Source of the DNA: Pycnopodia helianthoides
Lineage: Eukaryota > Echinodermata > Asteroidea > Forcipulatida > Asteriidae
DNA length: 64,000 nucleotides
Assembly: GCA_032158295.1 (NCBI GenBank)
Contig: CM063263.1
Span: forward strand, 8,428,501-8,492,500
Direction of reading: 5' to 3'
Shown here piece after piece: positions 1 through 12,885 of the stretch. The stretch's first letter is position 1, and each line of letters starts with the position of its first letter. The notes beneath the pieces were generated by a model that was given only the letters and a program-made list of their open reading frames with translations, searched no databases and had not been told where the DNA came from. A program made the translations under genes and the position numbers.

Positions 1-369
1 CCCACCTCCAGTCACTTCGCGGCTACTAGAGCCACGACAAAGGACTTGACAAAAGGCTAGGAATCAGTGTACTGCGTGTGCGTGGACAGACTCCGTGTGC
101 ATGGACAAAAAGATAAGACAGCATTCGCTTCTGTGATTGGCCACATGTGGCCCGAACTCAATGCGCAGACTCACATCTGTCACGATCCACGTGTGTGATC
201 GAGTTGGTGGTTTTATACTTGGAAAATAACGTGTACTAAAATGTAACAATACACATGTGGTGTGTGAACGTTGTCTGCTGATGCTGCATTGCACACACGG
301 ACGACCCTGCCACACTAAAGAAACCAATTCAGCCAGATGAGAAGGATATTTCCCCAACTAAAGAACAAA
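1..369 (+). promoter_or_regulatory. PHGDH upstream region and 5' UTR
   Basis: This stretch precedes the PHGDH start codon. An inverted CCAAT box (ATTGG at 136-140) abuts a palindromic E-box (CACATGTG at 142-149), and an AT-rich TATA-like sequence lies near 212-217. An in-frame upstream ATG at 337 would add 11 residues. The start at 370 (MAF...) is preferred because animal PHGDH proteins begin this way. The promoter reading is inferred from motifs only. Confidence 0.3.
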
Positions 370-3300
370 ATGGCATTTACTTTGAGAAACGTCTTAGTAC
401 TGGACAATGTGGCGAGCTGCTGTGCCCAGGTTCTCCAGGATAACGGCATCCAAGCAGACTCGGTCGCAAAACTGAGCAAGGAAGAGCTTCTGGCGAAAAT
501 ACCGGTGAGTTTTGTTCTTGTTTTTAGCGTGCATGGTATGGCCTTCACGGTCGGCTGCTTGCCTGCCGGGCGGCCCGCGCAGCACGCTCCAGTTGTTGCA
601 CAATAATGCGGCTGAAGTTGTTTGATGGCGGTATATTTGGAACAACAAAGTAAGTGTTCGTAATAAATTTTGGACATAAGGTTGAATTTGAGGACGTTTC
701 TAGCTGTTAATTATTTGTGTACATGTACATTTCCTGTGACAGCTCAATCAAAATTGAAATTCCCGCTTTTGGTTTTGTCCATGTTTTGTCATCTACACTC
801 CGTTATGTATGGTGACCATAATACCAGCATTCTTTTTCCTCAATATGCCGCGTGCGATCTTCCGAAATAATCAATAAATACTTTTCAGTGTTAAATATTT
901 TTAAATTCTTCTTCATCAAAGATAAGCAACAACTAGCCAAGATATTAAAAACCATTTAATCCTGCTTGATCGCTTTGATTGGCCTGGTGACCTTGCCGTG
1001 CGTGTTGGAAAGGTTTTGGGGAAATTCCATTGGCTGTCAACAGCCTGATCGACGAGTGAGTTTTTCGTCCAGGGACCTTGCCTGGAAGAAGGTATCTTGG
1101 CAACGTTCTTGTCAAAGAGGATCGGATTTCTTTTATTTCTGGCGGTCAATCATTGAAAAACATAATTTATTGACTCGATTCGTGCTACTGGTGGTAGTGT
1201 AGGTCTTTGTCTTTTATTTGCAAACAATCCAGTGACAGTCAATGTTGACACAAAACCTTGGCTTGTTGAGTTGAATGTCATGACTCATGTGTATAACATG
1301 AAATAAATGTTCAGATTACAATACAAGTTAAATTTGTACTAACTTCTAGTTCTACAAATGACAAATCCGTAAGTCAAATATTCATCAAATTGGACAATGC
1401 AATCGGTGTAATATACAGCAGATAAGATAAGACCATTGACTTAAGATTACTCGTGTTTTAAAGAGTCTCGACTGCAGTAAAGTATCGGACCCTTTTCAAG
1501 TGATTGGATTTAATTTGTAATGTAACAGATAAATCGTGCATATAATCTATCTTCTTCTTGCATAATCTTGCAAGGCATTACAAAATCCAGTTAGCTGAGG
1601 GGCCGTCCAACATTTTTAGTCCTACAAAGAGTATTTTGTTAGGGAGGGGGAGGGTCGGAGATCACGCATGACTTTAAAAGTTGTGTGAAATGTTGATAGT
1701 TTTATAGCGTGCAATAATCTTGCAAGGCATTACAAAATCCAGTTAGCTTAGGGACCGTCCAACATTTTCGCGGTCATACATTTACAAAGAGTATGATGGG
1801 GGAGGGGGAGGGTCGGAGATCACGCATGACTTTAGGTGTGTAAAATGTTGATATTTAAATAATGTGCATAAACTTTGAAATAATTTTCCGGGTAGGGAGC
1901 TGGGGTCGCTCCTGTTAAAAGCTTCAACTCCCAACTCTAACTCCCATCAGGTCTTTTCTAGACACCCTGCTAAAATGCGACAGAACTCAACTTGTCGCGA
2001 CTATTGGTTGCTAGATATGTAGTCTTGACTGCCGCTTTTTATTATTTTGCCTTATGCACTAAATGTGTCGTTCATGACGACATAATGTACTTACAAAACA
2101 CAATTCTTCAAGACGAAATCATTATTGATCCACTATTGCTCCAATGTACTGAGTGCTTTGAGACGCTCATCGGGTGTAATAAAGTGCTATTTTAAGATTT
2201 TGGCAACTCCACACTAATGTGTTATTATTATTATTATTATTAACAAAATGCATCAAGATAGTGGATTTGAGTTGATTGGCAAGTGCAACAAATTACAACT
2301 TTTACCAACTGATACTTTTTGTTGCATTAAGCATTTGTTTGAATCAATGCCAAAATACATGGAATAATCTCTCCCCCCCCCTCCCAAGCAATGGCATGAA
2401 ATCACTTATTTTCTGTGACACAAAAAGGTTGTTTCTTAATTTAAGCGTTGAGCCAAAACAATCCTTTAATTAGTATATTTGAAAAAAACAATTTTTAACA
2501 AGCAATCTAAAAACCAATTGACATACAAATGTATAATTACTTTTAAAGCTTAAATAGTTTGGGGTCGAACAAAGAAAAATTCACTAGAGCGGGGCTTGAA
2601 CCAGTGACATCCGGCTTCTGACTGGCACTCCCGAACAAAGATATTGACAAAATAGGGAGACCACCAACATTGGGCTAGATAGCTCAGTTGGTAGAGTGCC
2701 GGCACGTTAATCTGGAGGTCGCAGGTTCAAGTCCTGCTGTAGTAATTTTTTCTTTGTTCAACACCAAATTATTTAAAAACTTACCCAGTCAGTTTCTCTT
2801 GTGGTTGATTATTTTAGTGCTTAAATCTGTATCATCATTGTTATTACATATGTTTTTTTGTTTTTTTTGTCCCAGAATTATGATGGCGTTATTATCCGCT
2901 CAGCTACAAAGATCACATCAGAGGTTCTGGATGTCGCTAAAAACCTGAAAATTATCGGACGAGCTGGAACCGGTGTTGATAACATCGATGTCAATGCAGC
3001 ATCACGTCATGGTGTCATTGTCATGAAGTAAGTCCCCTGACATGTGTTCATGTGAAACAATACAAAAGCAGACGGTTGCAAATGGCTCAAGACAAAATGT
3101 TTAGATATGTTAATACAAAAAGATGCTTGGTAAACAAGGGAAACCTAATTTGCATATTACAAGTGGGTAGAAAAATGCCATTGCAGTATTCATCTTTTTT
3201 TTAACTGGTAGCTGAGCTAGGAGTCCGATTTCAAGCTACATTGACTGAAGTCGACCAGTTCGAACAATCGAACTACTTCGGTCACAGCAAGGTCCGATTT

Positions 3301-6300
3301 CATAAAGCCTGAAAGCACAAGAACTTGCTAAGCACAGAAAAAAATCTTGCTCAGCAGAAACAGGTTACCAGCCAAAGTTCTAAAAAGTTTACACTGTTGC
3401 GACTGGTGCCCCCTCAATTTTTTGGCTCAGCAAAGAAATTTGCGAAGCAGTATTTTCTGCTTAAACAGCTTTATGAAATTTGGCCCAGAAAGGTGGCTCT
3501 CATCTCTGCAACCTCTGATAAGGGATGGCATTACATTTTCAAGTTTATTGGCATTTTGTGATAATGCGAGGGATGTGTTTTGTGGTTCAATTCATGAACA
3601 CGCAGTTCGTGATAATTGTGTCGTACATACAGTCATTGACTTCAACTGTCTGTTGCATATTGCTCGTTCCTGTGTGATGTCGCAGCCTTGTAATGGTCTC
3701 CTGTTATTTTTTTTTTACATAGCACACCGGCTGGTAACACACTGAGTGCCGCTGAACACACTTGTGCCATGATGTGTGCCATGTCAAGGTAAGTTTCCCT
3801 CTCCGTCTGTCGTCCAACACCCCCACCTCAAACCCTAACCCAAATAATACCCAGAAGGAAAGAGTTGCAGGCTGCGTCTGACTTAGCGGCTATGGCTACA
3901 TTTGGATGCCTGTGTCAACATGCATATTAAAGTATAGGACACCCTTAGCAACTGTCACAGCCATAGTTAAGCCGCTTATTCGGACACAGCCTCAGGCCAT
4001 ATCCATAGGCTATGGCCACAACTGTTGCTAAGGATGTTTTATACTTCGAGGCATAATAACAGTGACACAGCTATCCACCTGTAGCCGTATGAATTGCCAA
4101 TTCGAACACAGCCTAAGTCAGAATGCAAAACCTAGGCTCAAAATAGTCTGGTGCCTTTGTTTAAACCAAATGAGAATTGGAACTGTTACTGCCTGGGAGC
4201 CTGACAAAAGGGCGGCCGGGGGAGGGTGAAGTTTATGTGTACCACCATGACGAGATAAATTGGCATGTTTTAATAACAGTAGCGGACCTTTTTATCAACG
4301 CCACTAATTTTCATCCCTTGTGGCTTTCAGATATTTACCCCAGGGTCACATGTCACTGAAGCAAGGACGATGGGATCGCAAGCTGTTCATGGGGAGCGAG
4401 CTGTACGGCAAGACGCTCGCAATCGTCGGTCTGGGCAAAATCGGAAAGGAGGTAGCCACAAGAATGCAGTCCTTTGGAATGACTGTAAGTTGATTGGGGA
4501 GAAACAAATTATCAGGCATGTGATTTTTCTCAGGATTTTACCCGATTTCAGAATTTTTTTCAAACCTCAAGCCTTTTTTGCTAGAAGTAAAGCTGTCATG
4601 GAAGGGAGAAAGAAAAAGTCAATTTTTTGTCGAAACAGGTCTGTAGTTTTGTCTTTCTGGTGATGCGCTAAGTCTGTCAACCTGACTTTGTAAGCATGTG
4701 AGAAGTTGTGGGTTCTGAAATGAGGGGAAGCCAAGGTTCGTTAGCTACATGTCAAGGATTTTTTTGCGTTTGTCAAATCTCATCCCTCTAATTATGTGTA
4801 CAAGATCTTGACAGAGTTGAAATGGAATATTCAGCGTGGTGGATAGGCATTTTACACCTTTTTTGTTTGTGTACATTTCTATTTCAGACTATCGGTTACG
4901 ATCCGATTATTCCGGCATCAGAAGCTGCCGAGTTTAATGTGGAGTGGATGGAATTAGAACAGATGTGGCCGAAGGCTGATTACATCACCGTGCACACCCC
5001 TCTGATTCCACAAACAAGAGGTAAACAACAACAACAACAACAAACAAACTGGCAAAGTGGATGGGATTTTGTTTATAGATTTTTTAGATAATGGGATTTT
5101 TTAGATTAGGAACTAATCTACATAATCTGCGTCTTGTGTTTGATATTAAAAGCTATTGCTATGTTTGCATGGTTCCCCCGACTGCATTGATGATTTTCAA
5201 AGCTGTTTGTAGAAAAGGGGACCAGACTATCTATTGTCCAAGCCGCAATCAGAACCCGTTTTCATAAAGCTGTTAATAAGCAGAAAAAAATGCTTAGTAA
5301 ATTTCTTTTGCTGAGCCAAAAAAGAGTGGGGCACCAGGCGCATCAATGTATACTTAATGCGTTTTTAACTGGTTAACTACTTATGCTAAACAATATTATT
5401 TTTCTGTGCTTAGCACGTTTTTTGTGCTTCAAGCTTTATGAAGTTGGCCCTGGGTAGCATGTGTAGAATGAAAACCCAAGACGGCAGACAGTTCACTATT
5501 TTTGTATTTAATTTTTTTTTGTCTCGTTTCCAGGCCTTATCGGAGAGAAGAGTTTCCCACAATGCAAGACTGGCGTGCGTGTTATTAACGTCGCACGTGG
5601 GGGCATTATCGATGAGGAAGCATTGCTGAAGGCATTGGAGTCTGGTCAGTGCGGAGGGGCCGCCCTCGATGTATTTGAACAGGTAAGTGAGACGCAAAGT
5701 CGGTGAGAGGAAATTTTGAATTCCTCAGATTCGAGACAGTTGCTATGTGACTTGTTTGTTTCAGTGCAAGCTTTTGCATAGTTGGGTGAGAGACGGTGAA
5801 CAATACACAATACACAATTCTGAATGATTGTGTATGGCACCAGGCTTTGCCCATGTAGAGGTTTCTGTACAAAAGCTTGCCCCGAACCTTGTGACCATGT
5901 AGCAATACTGTCTTTAGTCTGGGGACTCCAGCGTTAGTGCCAGTATGCATAGTGTTAGCCAGAGGGGTGTCTGAGTGTCTTTTGGACACCCTGTTTCAAA
6001 TTTGAACACTCTGTAAATGTATTGTAACTGAACAATTTGGACACCCAGTTTTTTAGACTTCCAGCAAATTTGGACACCCTTTACCAAATCCTGGCTAACA
6101 CCTTGCCAGTATGCCAGTAATAGGCATGGCGGCTGCGGGCGGTATGCTTACTGAAGGGTCAATACAACGAGTAAAGGAAGAGTACTGCCTATTAATGCAA
6201 CAAGTTTTTCACCTAAAACTTGTTAGTTTTGTTTTGAGGAGGAGAATTCCATGTTGATGTTGGATAGAGCCATCAATTTTTACATTACAATTGTTGGATC

Positions 6301-9300
6301 TTGTTAATAAAGGATAATATGGTGCAGTTTTTCATTCAAAATTGATATTTTGTTGTATGTTAGTGCCACCTGTTCTGAAATTGTTTAACATGAGAAACTG
6401 TTTTGTATCGATTCAGGAGCCACCGACCAACCTTGCCCTGGTGCAGCACCCGAAGGTAGTTGTCACTCCCCACCTCGGAGCCAGCACTGAGGAGGCTCAG
6501 CTTCGTGTTGCCATGGAGATTGCCGAACAGTTTGTTGATGCAGTAAATGGAAAATCTCTCTTTGGGGCGGTAAGTTGAGGAGAAAAGGGCCATTTTGTTT
6601 CTGGCTAGTGGCTGTGGCTTGGTCACAGTGTCAACATGTGTTAAAGGATAGGATGTCCGTAGCAACACCCTTAGCAACAGCCACAGCCGCCAATTCAGAC
6701 TCGGCCGTAGCAATGGTGAAAAATTTATGTGGGCCCCAAATCTTTCCTAGCAGGAATCGGTTGCCAGCAGAAATACCATGTAGTTTGTATTGTACATGAC
6801 TGGCGCCCTGCATTTGTTTTGCTAAGCAGATGGTAATTAGTACAAAAAGTGGGTATAGTCGGGCTCCTTATTTAAATTCGGCTTTATAACATTAGAGGAC
6901 TGCATCATTAAAAAGGTTCATTTCTATTTTTGGGGTTTTACCTTTACACTAGTGCTTGATAAGTTTTCTATACTCTATGTTTCCAAGTCCTACTGGGGAA
7001 AAGAATCCACTGCCTACTCGGATGGGATTCGAACCCACGACCCCCCCCCCCCCCCGCATTCCAGATCAGATGTCTTAACTTGATGCAATATTCATTAAAA
7101 TAGATGTAGATGCTTCACACTGGCTGTTTTACCGTTAAGATTTATCCTTACTCATCAGAGTTTTTGTGCGTCTGTTGTATATTTCAGATCAATGCTCGCG
7201 CTTTGAGTAGCGCCCTCAAGCCAGAAACTAAGCCGTTGGTGTCGTTGGGTGAATGTCTCGGAGCCACAGCCAGAGCATTGTGCGGAGAAGTGAACAAACA
7301 GACAGAGGTCCAAGTCATCACGTACGGTAAGTGCAAGCCCCAACCCAACCCCCAACACCCAACTGTAAATGTGTCTTAAAAGATCTTTTTGTACTAACAA
7401 GAATGTCTTGATATCAAAAGTTGATGAAGAATGGTTCAATGACATCTTCATCAAATGTAACAGTTTGTTTTTCTTCCGAAGACTGCAAGTCTCACGCATG
7501 TTTAAATGTTGTGCACCGCTAAATTGTGCGCATTTGTTTCCTTCTCAAATTTAGAAGTGAAAACGCAAGAAAACATTTGAATGCCAGGCCTAGAATTTCA
7601 TTTTGGAAAGTCTTTAAATCTATGGGAAGCTTTTGAAGGGGCACAAGGCCAAGACGAGGGCGACAGAGGCTATGGCCTTCATGGCCTCTGTGTTAATACA
7701 AATGCCAAGCCTGGAATACGCACAAGACTTCCACGGTCTTCTGAGCTTTGTTTGCTTTGTGCCTGCAGGAAGTCCAGGCTTTGTAGCTGATTTTTGGCGT
7801 CACTTATGACATTGTCTATTGTGCAAAGTGGGTTTATTAACCCTCCTACTGTCAGTGACTCTTGGCAACGTTTTCCAGTGAGTTGACCAACCATTTGAAA
7901 CCATTCGACTGCCAAGGTTATGTATGGTGGCACAACTGCACAGAACTAACTGTGTACTGTGTACATGCATTCCCTAATGGTATCATATTGCAGGCTGGCA
8001 TAGTTTATCTATCATTCAAAACCACTTGAATGGTATTGAATGGTCAGACAGCAAGAGGGTTAAAGGATGATCTGGAGATTATGGGTTAAAGCAGATCTTT
8101 CATGTCCAATGACCCACAGGTGAGGGTTTGAAGAATGCTGGATCGTACTTGGGGGCCGCCGTAACTGTTGGCTTGCTGAAGAGTGCCACATCGAACGGTA
8201 TCAATCTGGTGAATGCAGGAGTGCTGGCCAAGGAAGTCGGAATTCAGGTAAGACCATAGAATGCTTGGCTCGATTGTCGTCTGTGTCTGCTGTGCACGCC
8301 CTCTATGTCAGCTGTGGACATAGTGTACCTGTACTATGTGACACACCAAAATAGACAAAATCAAGCGATGGGAAAGCTGAAATTTGCCATACAGCTAAAA
8401 ACAGATACACACAGATTACTACAAACCTTAAAAAACAACAACAAAAAACACTATTTATGCAAAACACACAGAGAAATATGACCTTGCTGCTTTGCAAACC
8501 ACTAACAAACTTAAACCACTGAGGCCCTGCGTGGAGGCCAAATACACTTGTCAATCTTTTTAATATTCCTTATCCCCGTTGCAAATTTATTATCTATTAA
8601 TTTCTTGCAGTACCCACTGCTAAAATATAGGATTCAAACTGCCTCTAGCTACCAGGCAATTTCGTTGGTCTAGTTGGTTAGACATTTGCTCTAGAATGGC
8701 AAAGGTCATGGGTTCGAATCCCACCCGAGTATTTAAAAAAATGCCTGTGGATTTTTTTCACATGACTCAGGAAAGTACCGAGTATACAGTGCTCTAAATA
8801 CATCGGTGTTAGGGTTAAAAAACAAAATATTAATCTTTTTCCATGATACATGTTTAAAATGGCCTCTCTTGGGGAAGCTGTAGAAGGCGCACTGTAGTGT
8901 GAATGGCCTGTATTCCATGATTGTTTATTTTTTGCACCCCTGATTATTTTTTCCCGATTCCAGCTTGCCACGAGTCACCAAGACGCCGCCCCTGCTAACC
9001 TCCCTGGTGCTCTCGTCTCGGTGCTGGTCACGTTACAGGGGGTCAGACACGTACTCAGTGGCTCTGTCATGAACGACCGGCCGGTGCTGCTGGAGATCGA
9101 CGGGGATGTGTTCGCCAGCGGCGTCGTGTTGCAGGGCAACATGTTGATGTACAAGACCCAGGCCAGTGCTACGGTGTTTCCGGCTATTGCAAGTAAGTCA
9201 AGCAAAATGCTGAGTATTAGCTGAGAAGTTGACCCTAATATTATTGGTGCACTCTCCTGCCCAACCGGCTTTTTCTACAGGAGACTGTGGAGACTAAGTC

Positions 9301-10119
9301 CACAGCACACAATCCATGGGGCATCTACATATGAAAGCTATGTCCGAATTGGTGGTTATGGCTACGGCTAGATCGCGGCGTCATCGTGTGTTGAATTATA
9401 GGACATCCTTAGCAACACCCTAAGCAGCAGTCGTAGCCATAGCTTTAGCCACAAATTCGGGTACGGCTTTAGTCTCAAGGGCTGCTAATTCGGATCGGGC
9501 CTCACGCCTTAAGATCAGAGCCGAGTCTGTCAACTGTCAAGTTGTCTCGGGTTGTTTTGGTCGATTGGAAGGTAGAGTTGCTTGGTCATCATGTATGCGC
9601 ACTTCAAGTTTTAGGAGTGGAAAATTTTGTTTTCAATCTAAATCATCAGCTGTTTGAGGACATTTATGTTGAATAACAGTGAAGCAGAAGTCCTACAGGA
9701 TAAATCTGCAGGTAAAAATGGGGACCAGCCAAGATACCATTATGGCTTCGCACTATACAACCATAAGATTTTTGCATTTTTTCACTGCCCAGTCACATGC
9801 CTGTGTAAAGTGAAGTCGCATTCCCCACATAATATCACATTGCAGGCTGGCATATTGCATCTATCATTCAAAACCAGTGATATTGAGTGGTCGAATAGTT
9901 GGAGGGTTTAGTGAGCCTTCTCTGAAAATTACCCTATTTTTTTCTTCTCTCTCTCTCTGTAAACTAGGTGTACTCTCAACAAGCAATCAGATCCTGTCCT
10001 ATGGCACTACCACGCCTTCCAAAAACAGCTCATGGAGTGTGATACAGTTAGCCTCCCCGCTCCCCAGCACCGAGAGTCTCAAACAACATGTCACCTTCGC
10101 TGCTCAGTTGAGCCTGTAA
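370..10119 (+). CDS. PHGDH: D-3-phosphoglycerate dehydrogenase, complete, 11 coding exons
   Basis: PHGDH oxidises 3-phosphoglycerate to 3-phosphohydroxypyruvate with NAD+ in the cytosol, the entry step of serine synthesis. Exons: 370-504, 2876-3027, 3723-3788, 4331-4484, 4888-5020, 5534-5682, 6417-6569, 7188-7326, 8120-8247, 8964-9192 and 9968-10119. All borders are GT-AG and all phases join, giving 1,590 nt or 529 aa, close to the roughly 530 aa usual in animals. The nucleotide-binding motif GLGKIG lies at residues 151-156. The hydroxyacid-dehydrogenase catalytic triad is complete: R235 in VARGG, E264 in EPP, H282 in PHLGAS. The C-terminal part, which follows the substrate and cofactor domains, aligns by eye with the animal enzyme through its final QHVTFA segment. 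No break is visible. Introns carry SINEs, a TTAA-flanked MITE and palindromic repeats. The next gene, the M6PR-like gene, is convergent. Confidence 0.97.
1564..1862. repeat. Direct repeat of about 152 bp, two copies, PHGDH intron 1
   Basis: The block starting with TCTTGCAAGGCATTACAAAA near 1566 recurs 152 bases later near 1718. Both copies share a G-rich GGGAGGGGGAGGGTCGGAG stretch and a following ATCACGCATGACTTT. The copies differ by small substitutions and indels. Confidence 0.8.
2564..2760. repeat. Inverted pair of tRNA-derived SINE heads, PHGDH intron 1
   Basis: On the + strand at 2672-2744 there is a tRNA-like unit with a perfect A box (TAGCTCAGTTGG), a B box (GGTTCAAGTCC) and a paired T stem. 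Its anticodon loop would read GTT (Asn-like), but the base before it is C instead of the invariant T and the acceptor stem does not pair. It is therefore a SINE head and not a working tRNA. A minus-strand copy (about 2564-2632) lies just before it, so the two face each other and can fold into a long hairpin. Both have the same outer flank (TTTCTTTGTTC). Confidence 0.65.
3296..3487. repeat. Foldback repeat of the 'CAGCTTTATGAAATTTGGCCC' class, PHGDH intron 2
   Basis: The ends are inverted repeats (TTTCATAAAGC... and ...CAGCTTTATGAAATTT), and GCTTAGCAGAAA and GGTTACCAGCC motifs sit inside. The same family recurs at 5262-5452, 21757-21947, 26884-27000 and 29580-29767, with decayed relatives near 17400-17600 and 31340. 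It has no coding capacity. It looks like a MITE or foldback element. Confidence 0.6.
3885..4120. repeat. Palindromic 'CACAGCCATAG...AATTCGGACACAGCC' repeat, PHGDH intron 3
   Basis: Two roughly 110-bp blocks lie in opposite orientation. Each carries GGACA(C)CCTTAGCAAC, CACAGCCATAG and a TTCGGACACAGCC end. Related single copies occur at 6600-6705, 9335-9490 and 17840-17970. It is a short non-coding repeat family with palindromic layout. Confidence 0.55.
5262..5452. repeat. Foldback repeat, second copy, PHGDH intron 5
   Basis: Same family as 3296-3487. It begins TTTTCATAAAGCTG and ends AAGCTTTATGAAGTTGGCCC, with GCTTAGTAA and GCTGAGCC motifs between. Confidence 0.6.
7000..7075 (-). repeat. tRNA-like SINE remnant, PHGDH intron 7
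   Basis: The minus strand carries a B-box-like GTGGGTTCGAATCCC (7024-7038) next to a C13-C16 homopolymer. No complete cloverleaf can be drawn. It is read as a decayed SINE. Confidence 0.4.
7841..8059. mobile_element. piggyBac-style MITE, PHGDH intron 8
   Basis: A 219-bp segment is flanked exactly by TTAA (7837-7840 and 8060-8063). Its ends are inverted repeats: CCCTCCTACTGTC on the left and GACAGCAAGAGGG on the right. TTAA duplication with CCC-starting termini is the hallmark of piggyBac-type transposition. There is no transposase, so it is non-autonomous. Related fragments are at 9836-9905 and 15279-15510. Confidence 0.75.
8664..8731 (+). repeat. tRNA-like SINE head, PHGDH intron 9
   Basis: A GTCTAGTTGGTTAGAC A-box-like arm is followed about 35 bases later by a strong B box (GGTTCGAATCCC). 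The sequence is too degenerate in the acceptor region to be a functional tRNA. Confidence 0.5.
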
Positions 10120-12429
10120 TCTCATAGAGGGCAGTATATACAATGCTGGAACTGCATCCGGAGAGGGGGGGGCGACAAATAGCCTACCGGAAATCAGGTT
10201 CATCACACACCAGTGCTTTTTTTTGCAGTGGGAATACAACCAAATTGTACACAAAGCGGCAGACATTTTGTAGTTACGGCACTTGCACCTCTCTCTACAC
10301 AGGGATTTGTCGGTCACCAGTGAGGGCCTTGGAGTTCCACACGAGGGCAGTATACAACCTAATCATACAAACAACATCAAAAACAAATTAAACAGAAAGA
10401 ACACATAAACGAACAGATCGTAAGCTGGGAAAATAGTTGAGTTTTGAGTTGGAGCTTCCCTGATAGCAATCTGGTTGGCTTGTTCCACAATTTGGGGCCG
10501 ACAACAAAGATTGAGCTGTCCTTGGTCTTTCATTTGGAGTTTGAGCATGGAACAACCAACCGGGTTGACATTCGAAGAAGAGCTCCTCAGTCTTGAGCTC
10601 CTCAGAGCTCCACAATAATTTCTGTGCCGAGGAGGCTTTCTAAAAAAAAAAAACACTCGTGCGGAATCGAGAGTGAGCGCTCTAGTCAAAAGCTCTATAG
10701 ATGGATTGCAATACGCGTCATTGACCACCATCTTTGATGAATTGTGCACGCGTGAAGAGCTGTCATTGGCTGAGAGTCGTACGTAATGCGTGCACTTTTC
10801 CATCGTTTTACATCAAAGATGGCGATCAATGACGTGTATTGCAATCCATCTATTGTTGAAAATGGTTTGTAAAATAATGGTTGCCCATGTGCCTGTTATT
10901 ATCAGAAAACTAGAAGCAGCTTACATCCACAATCTTTGTCTTGTGCCTTGCGTGCAATATGAATCATGAATACAGATTCTGATACCGAAAATAGGAGCAC
11001 AGACTATTGTGCCCACCCAGCCTCATTTTTACATTAACGAGAACAAAGAAACAAGATGGCTGCACCATATAAAATAAAGGTTTACAAAGTTGCTGTGAAG
11101 GGAACACTTTATTTTGTTAAAGCTAACGAGATAAATGAGTGATAATTAGAAATGTTAATTTAAGCTTCCAATTTCTGCTTCGTGATTTTCAAGATCAATG
11201 TAATTTTTTTTTCAGTAATTTCACCAATGGTTTGTATCAGGAAGTGGGAAAAACTGGTATACAAATTGTTTCTTCTTTTTTTTTGAGAAGTTTTCCAGAT
11301 GTTATATAAAAAGTGGAAGAAAATCAAATATCAAATTCTGAAAGAATGTGGTGATGTGTAAAAGTATAGTGGATCAAAGAGTTAAATTTTCCGTGAAAAG
11401 TTTGCAATTATGTCATGAAATGACGATGTAATAGTTTAGTATGAAATTATAAGTAATTTTTGCAGCAATTTTCTTAAACAGTTTGATACTATTAAAAGTC
11501 TGACCTAATCAGTGTAATTTTAACCCTTTGCACTGTTAGGGGCTGAACTTTAACCTTTGACCTGTTTGAGGCTAATTTCCAACCTTTGACCTGCTCAGGG
11601 TCAAGATGTTGAAGAGTGGTAGCACTGCCCATTAGTGTCTCATCATTTTATACAGCTTAGTCATTGTTAGGTCAAAGTTCAGAGTTGATCAGGGGATAAT
11701 GTTTCATGATGGCATCTTTAACGAATAATGCCAAAATATGAACAAAGAAATGGTCATCATAAAAACTTATAATACAGGTATACAACATATGGTATGGCTC
11801 ACTGATGAATAATGAACAGAAAATGTGTAACTTTATTCACAATTTTGTTCTAAAACTGAAGTGGGTTTTTTTTTGGGGGGGGGGTGGGGGTGGAGGGCAC
11901 ATGCACATTTACAAGTTTTCTTGATAAAATACAAGAAGGGTTCTTTATACCCAATCCTAACACCCAGTAAATCTTCTTGGTTATAATAATGCATTAGCAA
12001 CCATTTTGTAAATAACTTGGTTTTGTTAGTGTTTATTTCTGCTTCCATTTTATTGTATTATTTGTTGTTCATATTACATGGACTCAAGTGTGTCTGCGTA
12101 GAGGATGGTAACATTTATTTTGCCTTGAAATAATGTTTTTGTCGAAGTGATGATGATGATGATATGACAGCTGAGAATTAAAAAGATAACAGTATTCAAC
12201 TTCTGTCGTAGTCCGACTCATTCAAATAATTGACTTGTGTTTTCGACTCATTCAAATAATTGACTTGTATTTCAGCCGCTTGATGATCATGGCTTGGCCC
12301 TAGTTCATAGAACTGCTTAAGCAGCAAATGTTCAGTGCCGTACTGTGATGTTGATGTCTGCCTGTGGTGGGTATATATCTGCTATCCAAGGCCAAAATTT
12401 AAGCAGTCTGTATAACTCAATATGTAATG
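10120..12429. other. PHGDH 3' flank and intergenic DNA
   Basis: No gene seen. The PHGDH 3' UTR should start here, and a canonical AATAAA at 11073-11078 is one possible polyadenylation signal. One MITE (10695-10855) is present. TTAACCCTTTGCACTG at about 11519 resembles one end of the TTAA-flanked MITEs found elsewhere in the window. Confidence 0.4.
10695..10855. mobile_element. Short MITE with about 42-bp inverted termini
   Basis: The left end AGATGGATTGCAATACGC...ACCATCTTTGATG is the inverse of the right end CATCAAAGATGG...GTATTGCAATCCATCT. The whole element is about 160 bp and non-coding. A relative with the same internal layout (CATTGGCT, TTTTCCAT, CATCGTTTTAC, ATGGCG) is at 56228-56398. 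Confidence 0.75.
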
Positions 12430-12885
12430 GAGCAACAAGAGAGCTATCAAGTGTCCAGACATTGTAGGCCAATAAGTAATAGACAACAACTCAATAAGTA
12501 ATAGACAACAAGAGAGCTATCAAGTGTCCAGACATAGTAGGCCAATAAGTAATAGACAACAACTCAATAAGACAACAACTCAATAAGTGATAGACAACAA
12601 CTCAATAAGTAAAAGACAACAAGAGAGCTATCAGGTGTCCAGACATTGTAGGCCAATAAGTAATAGACAACAACTCAATAAGTAATAGACAACAAGAGAG
12701 CTATCAAGTGTCCATACATAGTAGGCCAATAAGTAATAGACAACAACTCAATAAGTAATAGACAACAAGAGAGCTATCAAGTGTCCATACATAGTAGGCC
12801 AATAAGTAATAGACAACAACTCAATAAGACAACAACTCAATAAGTAATAGACAACAAGAGAGCTATCAAGTGTCCAGACATTGTA
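12430..12885. repeat. Complex tandem repeat (GAGAGCTATCAAGTGTCCAG / CAATAAGTAATAGACAACAA)
   Basis: A block containing AGAGAGCTATCA(A/G)GTGTCCA and A(T/G)ACATTGTAGGCC is repeated about five times. The blocks are separated by variable numbers of a roughly 20-bp CTCAATAAGTAATAGACAACAA sub-unit, so array length varies at two levels. Confidence 0.85.

Noticed and set aside
2672..2744. Functional tRNA-Asn
   Set aside because: The invariant T before the anticodon is C and the acceptor stem does not pair; an inverted sibling copy next to it marks it as SINE-derived.
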